The position numbers were made by a program, and so were the translations under genes. DNA of 64,000 nucleotides. Origin: Anoxynatronum sibiricum (GTDB lineage Bacteria; Bacillota; Clostridia; Peptostreptococcales; Tindalliaceae). The stretch covers positions 1-64,000 of the forward strand of contig NZ_JBCITM010000016.1 in assembly GCF_039414295.1 (NCBI RefSeq), in the 5' to 3' direction. The notes under the pieces were generated by a model. That model was not told where the DNA came from and searched no databases. It worked only from the letters and a program-made list of their open reading frames with translations. Shown in pieces: positions 41,907 to 49,310 of the stretch. How positions within the stretch are numbered: position 1 is the first letter of the stretch; the number at the start of each line of letters is the position of its first letter.

Positions 41907-44162
41907 GTGAATGAGAACATAACTATTAGCCATGTTAGACATTGTAAAGAAACAAATTGCAGGCCGGAAGAAACCACCTGGCCAGTGTTCATAGAGAAGT
42001 TAAGAACGCCGGAAGTAATTGAACAATCTATCTATGAATTTCATGAAATGGATGACAAAGAACAGAAGCCAATCAAAGACGGCGCCGGGTTCGTGGGCGG
42101 CTACGTGAAAGGTTCACGAACAAAAGACAATATAAAATACAGGGATGTAATCGCCCTGGATGCCGACAATGTACCACAGGGCGCCGACTTCATAGAAGCT
42201 TGTAAAACGGCGTTATCTGGTACAACCTTCATCATTTACAACACGATTAGACACACAGACCACGCCCAGCGCTTCAGGCTGCTGGTACTCACTGAACGGA
42301 TAAGCAGCCGGGAACAATACAAGCTAGAAGCCAGGCAAATAATGAACATGGTAGGCGCTGAATACTTTGATGATTCATCTGATGAATGGGAACGGTTCAT
42401 GTACTACCCTAAAGTCTGTAAAGACGCTAAGTATGTATTTCATCATAATGACGGGGCAGCATGGCAGCCAGGAAGCGCCGCAACAGTGGCAGCAAAACCA
42501 CAGATAAACAGTAACCCGGTATTACCTGAAGAATTCCAGCGTGATATACCAGAAGGCGAACGGGATAAAACATTCACCAGACTGGCTGGCCTGATGCTGA
42601 ACAACATGCCACCTGAAGCGGTGCTGGAATTCCTTCTATACCAGAATGAAAAGTATTGCAGCCCACCAATGGACCCGGCACAGGTGAAAAAAATTGTTAA
42701 AAGTATAGGCAGCAAAGAAATGGCTAAGGCACAGGCAGAATTCACGGAAGTGAAAGACTTTAAGAAAAAAGCCCTTCCATGCTTCCCGGTGAACGCTCTA
42801 CCACCTGAATTGGCCAACTACGTGGAAAAGCTATCAACGGCGTTACAGGTGCCGCCTGATCTACCAGCTTCCCTTCTTCTGTCCATCCTGGCCACGTGCT
42901 GCGCCGGAAAAGTAAGGGTTCAGGGTGTCCCTGGGTGGATTGAACCGACAAACTTATTCACGCTGGTTATTCTACCACCAGGTGAACGCAAAAGCGCCAC
43001 GCTTTCAGCATTAAGGCGGCCAGTGGATGAATTCGAAGCGCTGGAAACCGAGCGCCTGGCGCCGGAAATTGCTAAACAGCAAGCCGAATACCGAGCGCTG
43101 GAAAAGGTGGTAACGAAACGTGAAAACACACTGGCCAAAGAACCCAACGATTATGGGGCGCTGGCAGACCTTCAGCAGGCAGCTGAAAAGCTATTGAATT
43201 TTGAAGTCATGAAGGCGCCACGATTGACAACAAGCGACGCCACGCCGGAAAAGGTGGTAAACCTCATGGCAGACAATGGCGGTAGATTAGCCATATTAAG
43301 CGCCGAGGGTGGCCTAATTGAAATAGCAGCCGGGCGCTACTCAAACGGTATGAGTAATTTTGAATACTTGCTACATGGTCACGCTGGTGACACTATACGG
43401 GTTGACCGGGTAGGCCGACCAGCGGACATAATCAAAAAACCAGCGCTAACGGTAGGAATCACGGCACAGCCTGACGTTCTCAAAGTGATTCAAAAGAACG
43501 CCCAGTTTAGGGGGCGTGGACTATCTGCCCGGTTCATGTATTCATTACCCCGCCCAATGGTGGGCAACAGGGACACACACCCGGAACCCATGCCGGAAAA
43601 CCTACAACGTGATTATGAAAACATGATTTATATGCTGCTGAAAACACTTGATGGTGACGTTGCACTCATGTTATCGCCTGAAGCTGCGGAAGTATCGCAG
43701 CGGTTCGCCGCCTGGTTAGAACCCAAACTGAAACCGGAAACAGGCGAATATTCAGCGTTCGCCGACTGGTGCGCCAAAGCACATGGGGCAGCGCTAAGGA
43801 TTGCCGGGCTGCTGCATATGGCAGACCTGAAAGATGATTACAAGATAGACGCTGAAACAATGGAAAAGGCTTTCAAAATCATTCTTTATTACACAGAACA
43901 CGCTAAACGGGCGCTAGGGGCAGACGAACAGGCAGAACATGACAGCGCTAGAAAGGCCATTAAGATTATTAAGGCTGAAGGTGTCGAACTGGTAACCCCA
44001 CGCCTACTAATGAAGAAAAACCGGATTGAATGGCCTAACGCTGAAGAAGCCCTGGAAACCCTTGAAACGTTAGAAGCACACGGCTATTTATCAGCGGTGG
44101 AAACAAAACGCCGGGGCAGACCATCCCCCACGTTTGCGGTAAACCCTGACTATTTCAAATAG
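41907..44162 (+). CDS. DUF3987-type primase/helicase-like replication protein
   Basis: A 751-residue protein starting at GTG after AGGTGGTG. Residues 1-190 resemble the primase-polymerase N-terminal domain of mobile-element proteins, with VIALDADN and the FRLLVLTERI segment. A small helical PriCT-like segment (about 210-275) has DKTFTRLAGLML. From about 300 to 690 lies the DUF3987 domain, a RecA-like fold with PPGERKSATLSAL in place of a canonical Walker A. The last 60 residues, AGVELVTP to NPDYFK, look like a winged helix (ARKAIKIIKAEGV). It probably initiates replication of the excised element. Whether the NTPase site works is unclear. Confidence 0.8.
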   Translation: MNENITISHVRHCKETNCRPEETTWPVFIEKLRTPEVIEQSIYEFHEMDDKEQKPIKDGAGFVGGYVKGSRTKDNIKYRDVIALDADNVPQGADFIEACKTALSGTTFIIYNTIRHTDHAQRFRLLVLTERISSREQYKLEARQIMNMVGAEYFDDSSDEWERFMYYPKVCKDAKYVFHHNDGAAWQPGSAATVAAKPQINSNPVLPEEFQRDIPEGERDKTFTRLAGLMLNNMPPEAVLEFLLYQNEKYCSPPMDPAQVKKIVKSIGSKEMAKAQAEFTEVKDFKKKALPCFPVNALPPELANYVEKLSTALQVPPDLPASLLLSILATCCAGKVRVQGVPGWIEPTNLFTLVILPPGERKSATLSALRRPVDEFEALETERLAPEIAKQQAEYRALEKVVTKRENTLAKEPNDYGALADLQQAAEKLLNFEVMKAPRLTTSDATPEKVVNLMADNGGRLAILSAEGGLIEIAAGRYSNGMSNFEYLLHGHAGDTIRVDRVGRPADIIKKPALTVGITAQPDVLKVIQKNAQFRGRGLSARFMYSLPRPMVGNRDTHPEPMPENLQRDYENMIYMLLKTLDGDVALMLSPEAAEVSQRFAAWLEPKLKPETGEYSAFADWCAKAHGAALRIAGLLHMADLKDDYKIDAETMEKAFKIILYYTEHAKRALGADEQAEHDSARKAIKIIKAEGVELVTPRLLMKKNRIEWPNAEEALETLETLEAHGYLSAVETKRRGRPSPTFAVNPDYFK

Positions 44163-44373
44163 CGCCCGTGTCATGAATGTGTCATGGCGTTATAAGATAC
44201 AGTAATTGCAAGCTATTCACTAGTGGCCTATTGATTGGGAATCAGAAAGGCGGTGAAAATATGGGCGGCGAAACCAGAAATAAAACACCAGCAAAATAGA
44301 ACATTTATTATATAGTTTCAAACAGCCGAAAGGGGAGGAAGCTCAAAATCTAAAATGAAATGAGTGGATTCCA

Positions 44374-44646
44374 ATGAAAGGTTTTACACCATCTACAAAG
44401 AACGCCGTAATTTATTTTGAAACAGACGAGGCACAAGTACCAGACGGGGCAAGAACCATGCCGGGATGGGGAATACGGGGCAAAGACGGTGCCACGGTTG
44501 AAGTTCACATGGGGCAATATGAGTGCAAGTTTTACGTAATCCACGCAACACCAGACCGGGATCCCTGGTTACTATTGTTCAAAGACCCACTGAAGCTGGC
44601 GGAATACATGGCAAACCTAAAAATAATAATGGAGGTGGGCGAATGA
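44374..44646 (+). CDS. Small element protein, 90 residues
   Basis: Unrecognised, predicted soluble, compact alpha/beta composition with DPWLLLFKDPLKLAEYM near the C-terminus. Its stop codon overlaps the next start as ATGA, which supports it being a real gene of the small-gene operon. The 200 bases before it (44163-44373) contain a 20-bp GTGTCATG repeat and no larger ORF. Confidence 0.6.
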   Translation: MKGFTPSTKNAVIYFETDEAQVPDGARTMPGWGIRGKDGATVEVHMGQYECKFYVIHATPDRDPWLLLFKDPLKLAEYMANLKIIMEVGE

Positions 44647-44756
44647 TTAGAAAAATACTATCTGAATACTGGCAAGTCATGACAGAGATACACGGCGAAG
44701 TTGTGAACAGTGTCATGCAGGCGTTAAACAAAAATATTAGAAAATTGGAGGGTTAA
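44643..44756 (+). CDS. 37-residue element protein
   Basis: Starts within the preceding stop codon (ATGA overlap) with GGAGGTGG at ideal distance. Mostly helical: MIRKILSEYWQVMTEIH and the VVNSVMQALNKNIRKLE segment. No known family. Only 2 bp separate its stop from the next start. Confidence 0.6.
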   Translation: MIRKILSEYWQVMTEIHGEVVNSVMQALNKNIRKLEG

Positions 44757-44758
44757 AT

Positions 44759-45271
44759 ATGACAAAACTTGAAATGTTTATCGAACAAAGGCAGACAGTG
44801 GCCACAAAGGTTCAGCAATTCCAACAGCGACAACAGGAAATAAGCGATCAACTGGAACAGCTTGACGAACAAATACAGAAGGCCATGATGGATGGTAAAA
44901 GTATTGACGGGCTGCAGACCGAGGCTATGAAACTAACCAACGAACAGCAAAACATGGCGAAGGCTTCAGCGCTCTTAACAGGTGGGCGGCTGCAGGAACT
45001 TGCACACCAGGCACTTGTAGAACAGAAAGAATATTTTGAGCAATCACAGGAGAAGTTACACGATTTAAGACAACAAGACCTTGAAAACTACCAGACCTAC
45101 CTTGACCAGCAGGCGAAAATAATCAAACAGTGGAACACCGTTAAAGCGGATTGCAACCGACGTTATCAGGCAGCCAGTGACCATCTACAAGGCCATGTGA
45201 ACATGAATACATTAAAAGACTATGCAGGGCAAAAGCTGGAAAAATACGACGCTGGAAAGGGGATTGGATAA
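44759..45271 (+). CDS. Coiled-coil element protein
   Basis: A 170-residue protein rich in Gln, Glu and Lys, predicted almost entirely coiled coil from residue 5 to 140 (heptads such as LEQLDEQIQKAMM). A GGAGG site precedes the ATG. No recognised domain. The Q/E-rich coil resembles scaffold or structural proteins but nothing more can be claimed. Confidence 0.65.
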   Translation: MTKLEMFIEQRQTVATKVQQFQQRQQEISDQLEQLDEQIQKAMMDGKSIDGLQTEAMKLTNEQQNMAKASALLTGGRLQELAHQALVEQKEYFEQSQEKLHDLRQQDLENYQTYLDQQAKIIKQWNTVKADCNRRYQAASDHLQGHVNMNTLKDYAGQKLEKYDAGKGIG

Positions 45272-45272
45272 C

Positions 45273-45467
45273 ATGCCTAAAGGGTTAACGATGAAACAAT
45301 ACAAAGAATGGTTTGAATCAGGCCGTGAACCGGTGGCATCCGGTGAAGGTGTACGCAATGAAGGCGACGTTATAATCACCACGGTTGATGATGGGGAAAA
45401 GATAACCGAAACACGGCGGGAAAAACTACCGTACAAGGAACGAATCATTACAGTAAAAGACGAATAA
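45273..45467 (+). CDS. 64-residue element protein
   Basis: Start 45273 directly follows the previous stop codon and an A/G-rich site (GGAAAGGGGATTGG). An N-terminal KQYKEWFESGREPV segment is followed by beta-like VIITTVDDGE and a basic ERIITVKDE tail. Unrecognised. Confidence 0.6.
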   Translation: MPKGLTMKQYKEWFESGREPVASGEGVRNEGDVIITTVDDGEKITETRREKLPYKERIITVKDE

Positions 45468-45561
45468 TAGGTGCCAATATTTGGGCGGTTTGTGTCGAAT
45501 ATGTACCAGTGAAAACGGCACAAATCGCACAAAATACACAAAATAAAGGAGGTGGGGCCTT

Positions 45562-45789
45562 GTGGCCAGACCACGGATTAAAACCAGTACCGACGTATTA
45601 AGGATATTGAACCGGCTTGTGGTGGCCGTTGAAAAGGATGAAATGGAGCTGGACAAAGCACGGGTGTTAATCTATGCCGCCAGTACAGCCGGGGCAATCC
45701 TAAAGAATATCGAAATAGAATCACGGCTCGACACATTAGAGAAGGCCGCAGAACAGGCCACAGGCGGCAATCTAAAGGCGGTGAGGTAG
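45562..45789 (+). CDS. 75-residue helical element protein
   Basis: GTG start with AAAGGAGGTGGGG upstream, the strongest ribosome binding site in the element. All-helical: TDVLRILNRLVVAVEKDEME, then ARVLIYAASTAGAILKNIEI. It resembles small phage proteins of the terminase-small-subunit-associated kind, but I cannot assign it. The 93 bases before it hold only spacer and the ribosome site. Confidence 0.6.
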   Translation: MARPRIKTSTDVLRILNRLVVAVEKDEMELDKARVLIYAASTAGAILKNIEIESRLDTLEKAAEQATGGNLKAVR

Positions 45790-45790
45790 T

Positions 45791-45943
45791 ATGTCCAATG
45801 CACGACTAAAGCGATTAGAAAAGGTGTTACAAGCAGACCCAACCATGACACCGGTGGTAATCATTAGACCGGGTGAACCTATTCCAGAATGGGCCCGTGT
45901 GGTTATTATTGACGATATACCGGAGGTGGCAGACGATGAGTAA
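45791..45943 (+). CDS. 50-residue tag-family protein 1 (MSNARLKRLEK)
   Basis: First of three consecutive small genes that begin with the same M-x-N/H-ARLKRLE segment. After the tag: a short linker, then TPVVIIRPGE and VVIIDDIPE. It starts 1 base after the preceding stop and its end overlaps the next start by 8 bases. Family unknown; too short for reliable fold prediction. Confidence 0.65.
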   Translation: MSNARLKRLEKVLQADPTMTPVVIIRPGEPIPEWARVVIIDDIPEVADDE

Positions 45944-46109
45944 CGCACGACTAAAGCGACTGGAGAAGGCTTTAATGTCCACAGGCTTCAAAGCGATAAT
46001 AACATCACATGATGAAACCGGGGCCTTAATTGATTGGCACACCGGGCAACCAGTGACAGCGGATGACCTGAAACGGGCAGACCTTCATATATCTGTATTG
46101 TGGGAATGA
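45936..46109 (+). CDS. 57-residue tag-family protein 2 (MSNARLKRLEK)
   Basis: Shares its first 11 residues with the previous protein (11 of 11 identical), then diverges to KAIITSHDETGALIDWHTGQ. Overlaps the previous gene by 8 bp, with CGGAGG-like sequence just upstream. Unrecognised; a paralogue with different C-terminal payload. Confidence 0.65.
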   Translation: MSNARLKRLEKALMSTGFKAIITSHDETGALIDWHTGQPVTADDLKRADLHISVLWE

Positions 46110-46118
46110 GGTGACAGT

Positions 46119-46460
46119 ATGAATCATGCACGACTGAAACGATTAGAGCAGACATTCAGCGGCACGCACAAAGGGCCGGTATCTTATACGGAATACTCAA
46201 AAGCACATAGCCGCCAGATTGAATTATATATAAGACTATTGTGTCATTTAGACGGTGAACCAATGCCACCGGTTGACCTGGAACAGCAGGCCAAAGACCG
46301 GGAAACCATGTTGACCTTCAGAAAATACAATCCTTCTAAGCATGAGGGGTGGCAGCCGAAAACAGATATATTTGATAAGTATTTGCACAAAGACCGGGAC
46401 ACACCAGAAGAACGACGCAAGGACGAACTTGCAGAAAAGTATTTAATCACACTGGTATAA
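46119..46460 (+). CDS. 113-residue tag-family protein 3 (MNHARLKRLEQ)
   Basis: Begins MNHARLKRLEQ, again the common tag. The remaining 100 residues are helical and charged (RQIELYIRLLCHLDGEPMPP, DLEQQAKDRETMLTFRKYN), ending in EERRKDELAEKY. Unrecognised. GAGGTGAC precedes the ATG. It is the last gene of the rightward small-gene operon. Confidence 0.65.
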   Translation: MNHARLKRLEQTFSGTHKGPVSYTEYSKAHSRQIELYIRLLCHLDGEPMPPVDLEQQAKDRETMLTFRKYNPSKHEGWQPKTDIFDKYLHKDRDTPEERRKDELAEKYLITLV

Positions 46461-46689
46461 CGGAACATAGCGGAACAGTTTTGACCTTGTTTGACCTTAT
46501 GCCATAACCGGACCCGGGGAACCCAACCAATAAAATAATATGAATATACGTTATGGCATTGAAAAGGGAACGCTTTAACAATAATAACCGGGTAGCCGTG
46601 GCCGTTAAGAATAGGGGGTAATATGCAAGACCTGGGGTGGCGCTGCCAATGGTGGCGCCGTTCTGGTACATATGAAAGTCAAATAAAGT

Positions 46690-46896
46690 CTAATTTTCTT
46701 CTACCTCAAACAATTCCAGGGGGTTTACTTCCAGCGCTGCTGCTATCTTTTCCAGGTGGCGAAGGTTTACGGCGTCTTGTTTATTCCTGGCCAATGCTGA
46801 AAGACTGGATTCCCTGACCCCTGAAAGCTGCGCTAGTTTGTATTGAGTTAACCCCTTCTCTTTCAGTAATTCTTTAATACGAAGGCGCATTTTCAT
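46690..46896 (-). CDS. XRE-family helix-turn-helix repressor
   Basis: A 68-residue protein that is almost entirely one HTH_3 domain: MRLRIKELLKEKGLTQYKLA with QLSGVRESSLSALARNKQ as turn and recognition helix, and LRHLEKIAAALEVNPLELF. It is divergently oriented to the integrase gene. A repressor controlling integrase or the rightward operon is likely. The 229 bases downstream (46461-46689) contain a 10-bp inverted repeat at 46499 and 46550 (ATGCCATAAC/GTTATGGCAT) and no other gene I trust. Confidence 0.85.
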   Translation of the reverse strand: MKMRLRIKELLKEKGLTQYKLAQLSGVRESSLSALARNKQDAVNLRHLEKIAAALEVNPLELFEVEEN

Positions 46897-46928
46897 TATA
46901 AAAAACCCCTTTCTTTCATGCTTTTATA

Positions 46929-46977
46929 TTGCGTTATCCTGTATTATGAAGTATAATGAAGTAAGTAAAAGTAATAC
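46929..46977 (+). promoter_or_regulatory. Integrase promoter overlapped by a candidate repressor site
   Basis: TTGCGT (46929-46934), 17 bp, perfect TATAAT (46952-46957), reading towards the integrase. GTATTA and TAATAC (46941 and 46972) bracket this -10 region and TGAAGTA-like units recur in between, as expected for an operator of the divergent XRE gene. The minus strand over the same bases can also hold a TTTACT-17-TAATAC promoter for the XRE gene. Confidence 0.6.
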
Positions 46978-47122
46978 GGTATCAGTAGGCCATAGCTGAA
47001 CGCATTGAAACCACTTCTTCCTATATGGCCATGACACATTAATGACACGCTATTGACCACCATTGACCAGGTAGGGCGGCGAAACCATGACCTGTTCAAA
47101 CAATCCAAAGGAGGTAAAACTA

Positions 47123-48397
47123 GTGGCAAAACAGGGCAATATAACCAAACTAGGTAAGGACAAATTTAGGGTACGGATTCATTTAGGCACAGATTCAACA
47201 GGCAAACGCCGGGACTGGACAAAGGTAGTAAACGGTGAACACAAAGACGCCGTGAACGTTCTATCTGAAAAGCTGCTGGAACTTAATAAGACTGGTGAAA
47301 TTAGCGAACCATCAAAACAGCCATTGAGCGAATATCTGGAAGAATGGAAAAAATCCACTCTCATTACACGGGTAAGGGCTAAGACATATGAAAGCTATTG
47401 CTTCAATTTAGACCAATATGTAATACCTGAAATGGGTGATACGCCTATCAGTGGCCTAAGACCTGAACGGATCCAGCGCCTATATAATGACATGCTACAC
47501 AGTAAGAACCTTTCAGCGCAGACGGTACGTTATACCCATACAGTGCTAAGGAACGCCCTACAGCAGGCCGTAAAATGGAAAAAGATAGACCATAACCCTT
47601 GCGACCTGGTAGACCTTCCAAAGCGAACCAAGACAGAACAGAAAGCCATGACACAGGAACAGGCTAGGGCGGTTCTAAAGGCTGCGGAAGGAATACGCTA
47701 TAAAGTATTATTTGAACTTCTTATCTTAACTGGCCTAAGACCTGGTGAAGCCTACGGCCTGAAATGGCAGGATATTGATTTAAACGCCGGTACTCTATCA
47801 GTACGCCGGGCGCTATCCCGAACAGAATACGGCGCTGTCTGGGAACTGACAGAACCAAAGACCAGCAAAAGCCGCCGATCAATGCCCATCCCAAAAGGGC
47901 TGGTTGACAGCCTGAAACGGCAAAAGGCACAGAACGCCGCCGATAAAATGGCTGCCCAGGTGGAAGCCGAGCGCATACGGCAAGAAGTGGCCAAAGGGGA
48001 ACGGGATGAAGCCACAGCGGAAGCCTACCTGGAACAAATCAAATACCATGAACACAACCTTGTTTTTCCGTCACTCAACGGTAACCCATTAGACCATACA
48101 AACGTTGCAAAAGGTTTCAAAAGGGTTTTAAAGGCCGCTGAAGCCCAGGCCATTGAAGTCGCCAAAGAGGCTGGCACTTATGACGCTACACAGCCGGAAA
48201 AGTACCAGTATAGCTTCAGGTTCTATGATATGCGGCACACGTGCGCCACGCTGTTATTACAGGCTGGTATCAATCCAAAGGTAGTGGCTGAACGGCTAGG
48301 CCATGCCAGTATAACCCTAACGCTGGACACCTATAGTCACTGTCTGCCTGATATGCAAGGGGAAGCCACAGACAAGCTATCGGCTATGATCTACTAA
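47123..48397 (+). CDS. int: Tyrosine-family site-specific integrase
   Basis: A 424-residue recombinase starting at GTG, with AAAGGAGGT eight bases upstream. The N-terminal arm-binding domain (about 1-60, GNITKLGKDKFRVRIHLGT) is the AP2-like type. A core-binding SAM-like domain follows (about 75-160), then the catalytic domain with LTGLRPGEAYGL (Arg I), a Lys in TSKSRRSMPI, DMRHTCATLLLQAG (Arg II; the usual first His is Tyr), ERLGHASI (His) and the nucleophile in LDTYSH. It integrates the element into tRNA-Arg through the 47-bp core. It sits 867 bases from the right core. Its own defunct relative is found at 38984-39307. Confidence 0.95.
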   Translation: MAKQGNITKLGKDKFRVRIHLGTDSTGKRRDWTKVVNGEHKDAVNVLSEKLLELNKTGEISEPSKQPLSEYLEEWKKSTLITRVRAKTYESYCFNLDQYVIPEMGDTPISGLRPERIQRLYNDMLHSKNLSAQTVRYTHTVLRNALQQAVKWKKIDHNPCDLVDLPKRTKTEQKAMTQEQARAVLKAAEGIRYKVLFELLILTGLRPGEAYGLKWQDIDLNAGTLSVRRALSRTEYGAVWELTEPKTSKSRRSMPIPKGLVDSLKRQKAQNAADKMAAQVEAERIRQEVAKGERDEATAEAYLEQIKYHEHNLVFPSLNGNPLDHTNVAKGFKRVLKAAEAQAIEVAKEAGTYDATQPEKYQYSFRFYDMRHTCATLLLQAGINPKVVAERLGHASITLTLDTYSHCLPDMQGEATDKLSAMIY

Positions 48398-48411
48398 AGG
48401 GGGCGGCATGA

Positions 48412-48672
48412 ATGTTAGATTTAGCGCAGCACATAGAAGAAACAGCTTTTAGGCTTGACGGCTGGGAAACAGGAACCCTAGTATTTGATGAACCCGGCGT
48501 GGCCTTCCTGATGGACCCCGAAACAAGGCAGGAAAAACCAGTAAACATAGGCAGCCATGTTGTGGAAGTTGAAACCGTGCAAGGCTGGCACAGGATGAAG
48601 CAAAGTGATTATGAACGCATTTCAACAGACGGAACGCTATTGTTTGCTGGTGCTAGATGCCGGATGAAATAA
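48412..48672 (+). CDS. 86-residue element protein downstream of integrase
   Basis: A small, predicted soluble protein, beta-rich (TGTLVFDEPGVAFLMDPETR). No known family. AAAGGGGG lies nine bases before the ATG. It starts 14 bp after the integrase stop, so it is probably cotranscribed with it; it could be a modulator of integrase action. Confidence 0.6.
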   Translation: MLDLAQHIEETAFRLDGWETGTLVFDEPGVAFLMDPETRQEKPVNIGSHVVEVETVQGWHRMKQSDYERISTDGTLLFAGARCRMK

Positions 48673-48691
48673 CAGATAAGGGGTGGCACTT

Positions 48692-48829
48692 ATGACCATT
48701 GAAGAAAAAATAGTACACGTTACTAGGCTGATGCTGGCACACGTTAACACATACGATGAACAGCGCCGGGCAGACCTTAAACGGCAGATACACCAGCTGA
48801 AAGCTGAAATAAAAGCCGCTGATCATTGA
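48692..48829 (+). CDS. 45-residue helical element protein
   Basis: MTIEEKIVHVTRLMLAHVNT and a LKRQIHQLKAEIKAADH helix. AAGGGGTGG precedes the ATG. It is 19 bp after the preceding gene and directly before a terminator, so it closes the integrase transcript. Unrecognised. Confidence 0.6.
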   Translation: MTIEEKIVHVTRLMLAHVNTYDEQRRADLKRQIHQLKAEIKAADH

Positions 48830-48854
48830 AAAAGATATTGTATCGATACACTTC

Positions 48855-48882
48855 AAAAGCCTTATCCGCGGATAGGGCTTTT
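48855..48882 (+). terminator. Intrinsic terminator of the integrase operon
   Basis: AAAAGCC-TATCC stem with GGATA-GGCTTTT over a tiny loop, one mismatch, T tail on the plus strand. Confidence 0.85.
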
Positions 48883-48903
48883 AATTTGTGATTAATTCGT
48901 GAT

Positions 48904-49001
48904 ACACAAATTAAACGTTGAAATTCCAATGGTTACAGCCGTTTTAGAATGAATTTGTGTATTTAAGAAAACACAAATTAAACGTTGAAATACCAATGGT
49001 T
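48904..49001 (+). repeat. Right pair of integrase arm-type repeats
   Basis: Two 31-bp copies at 48904-48934 and 48971-49001 (one mismatch), start to start 67 bp. Core AACGTTGAAATACCAATGG resembles the left pair. The rest of 48830-49263 is AT-rich with GTGT-rich tracts and no gene. Confidence 0.75.
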
Positions 49002-49185
49002 TGAGGGTGTTTTCTTTAATATGTGTATTTTGTGTAGTGGCGTGTATATGTGTGTTTGTGTACCAGGGGAGTTGAAAGAAAAGTTATATAGCAACTATTA
49101 GATATATAAATACAGGGTATTTTCAGTAGTTTTGACCACCCTAGATGGTACTGGTAAAGGTAATACCAATGGCGCTGGTGTCGTT

Positions 49186-49218
49186 CGTGTCATGATTCGT
49201 GTCATGATTCGTGTCATG
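49186..49218. repeat. CGTGTCATG triple direct repeat, 12-bp period
   Basis: CGTGTCATG at 49186, 49198 and 49210, spaced 12 bp, next to the tRNA-Arg terminator. Related copies occur at 40407-40433, 44167-44186 and 47030-47049 (inverted). Confidence 0.7.
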
Positions 49219-49256
49219 AAAAAACGGTTCCAACGTGTGTGAACGCTGAAACCGTT
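49219..49256 (-). terminator. Element-supplied terminator for the tRNA operon
   Basis: On the minus strand AACGGTT pairs with AACCGTT, followed by TTTT, about 10 bases past the tRNA-Arg 3' end. It lies inside the element, so the element supplies the stop for the tRNA transcript. Confidence 0.7.
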
Positions 49257-49263
49257 GGTACGT

Positions 49264-49310
49264 CTGGCGCGGCATGCAGGACTCGAACCTGCAACCAACT
49301 GATTCGAAGT
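49264..49310. repeat. Right att core (inside intact tRNA-Arg)
   Basis: 47 bases identical to 40226-40272. From the CCA end to the anticodon arm of tRNA-Arg, so integration reconstitutes the tRNA gene. Confidence 0.93.

Larger units (their letters stand above)
40226..49310. mobile_element. 9.1-kb integrated element in tRNA-Arg(TCG)
   Basis: Bounded by perfect 47-bp direct repeats, the right one inside the intact tRNA-Arg gene. It carries an integrase at its right end, an XRE regulator reading away from it, an excisionase-like gene, a DUF3987-type replication protein and at least eleven small genes. Paired 67-bp-spaced repeats occur at both ends. No relaxase, conjugation, capsid, portal or terminase gene is visible. 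The layout resembles phage-inducible islands or small mobilisable elements, but it does not match one fully. It is inferred to be mobile since integrase, att sites and excisionase look intact. Confidence 0.9.

Noticed and set aside
44261..44299. A 12-codon ORF with GGCGGTG upstream
   Set aside because: Too short to support without translation data; could be a leader peptide.
45481..45561. Possible small RNA or CRISPR-like spacer unit before the 75-residue gene
   Set aside because: No repeated unit or hairpin found; only a leader with a strong ribosome site.
46623..46817. A 64-codon ORF starting after GGGGG at 46623
   Set aside because: It is antisense to the XRE repressor gene over most of its length, and its composition (LLPALLLSFPGGEGLRR) fits a shadow frame.
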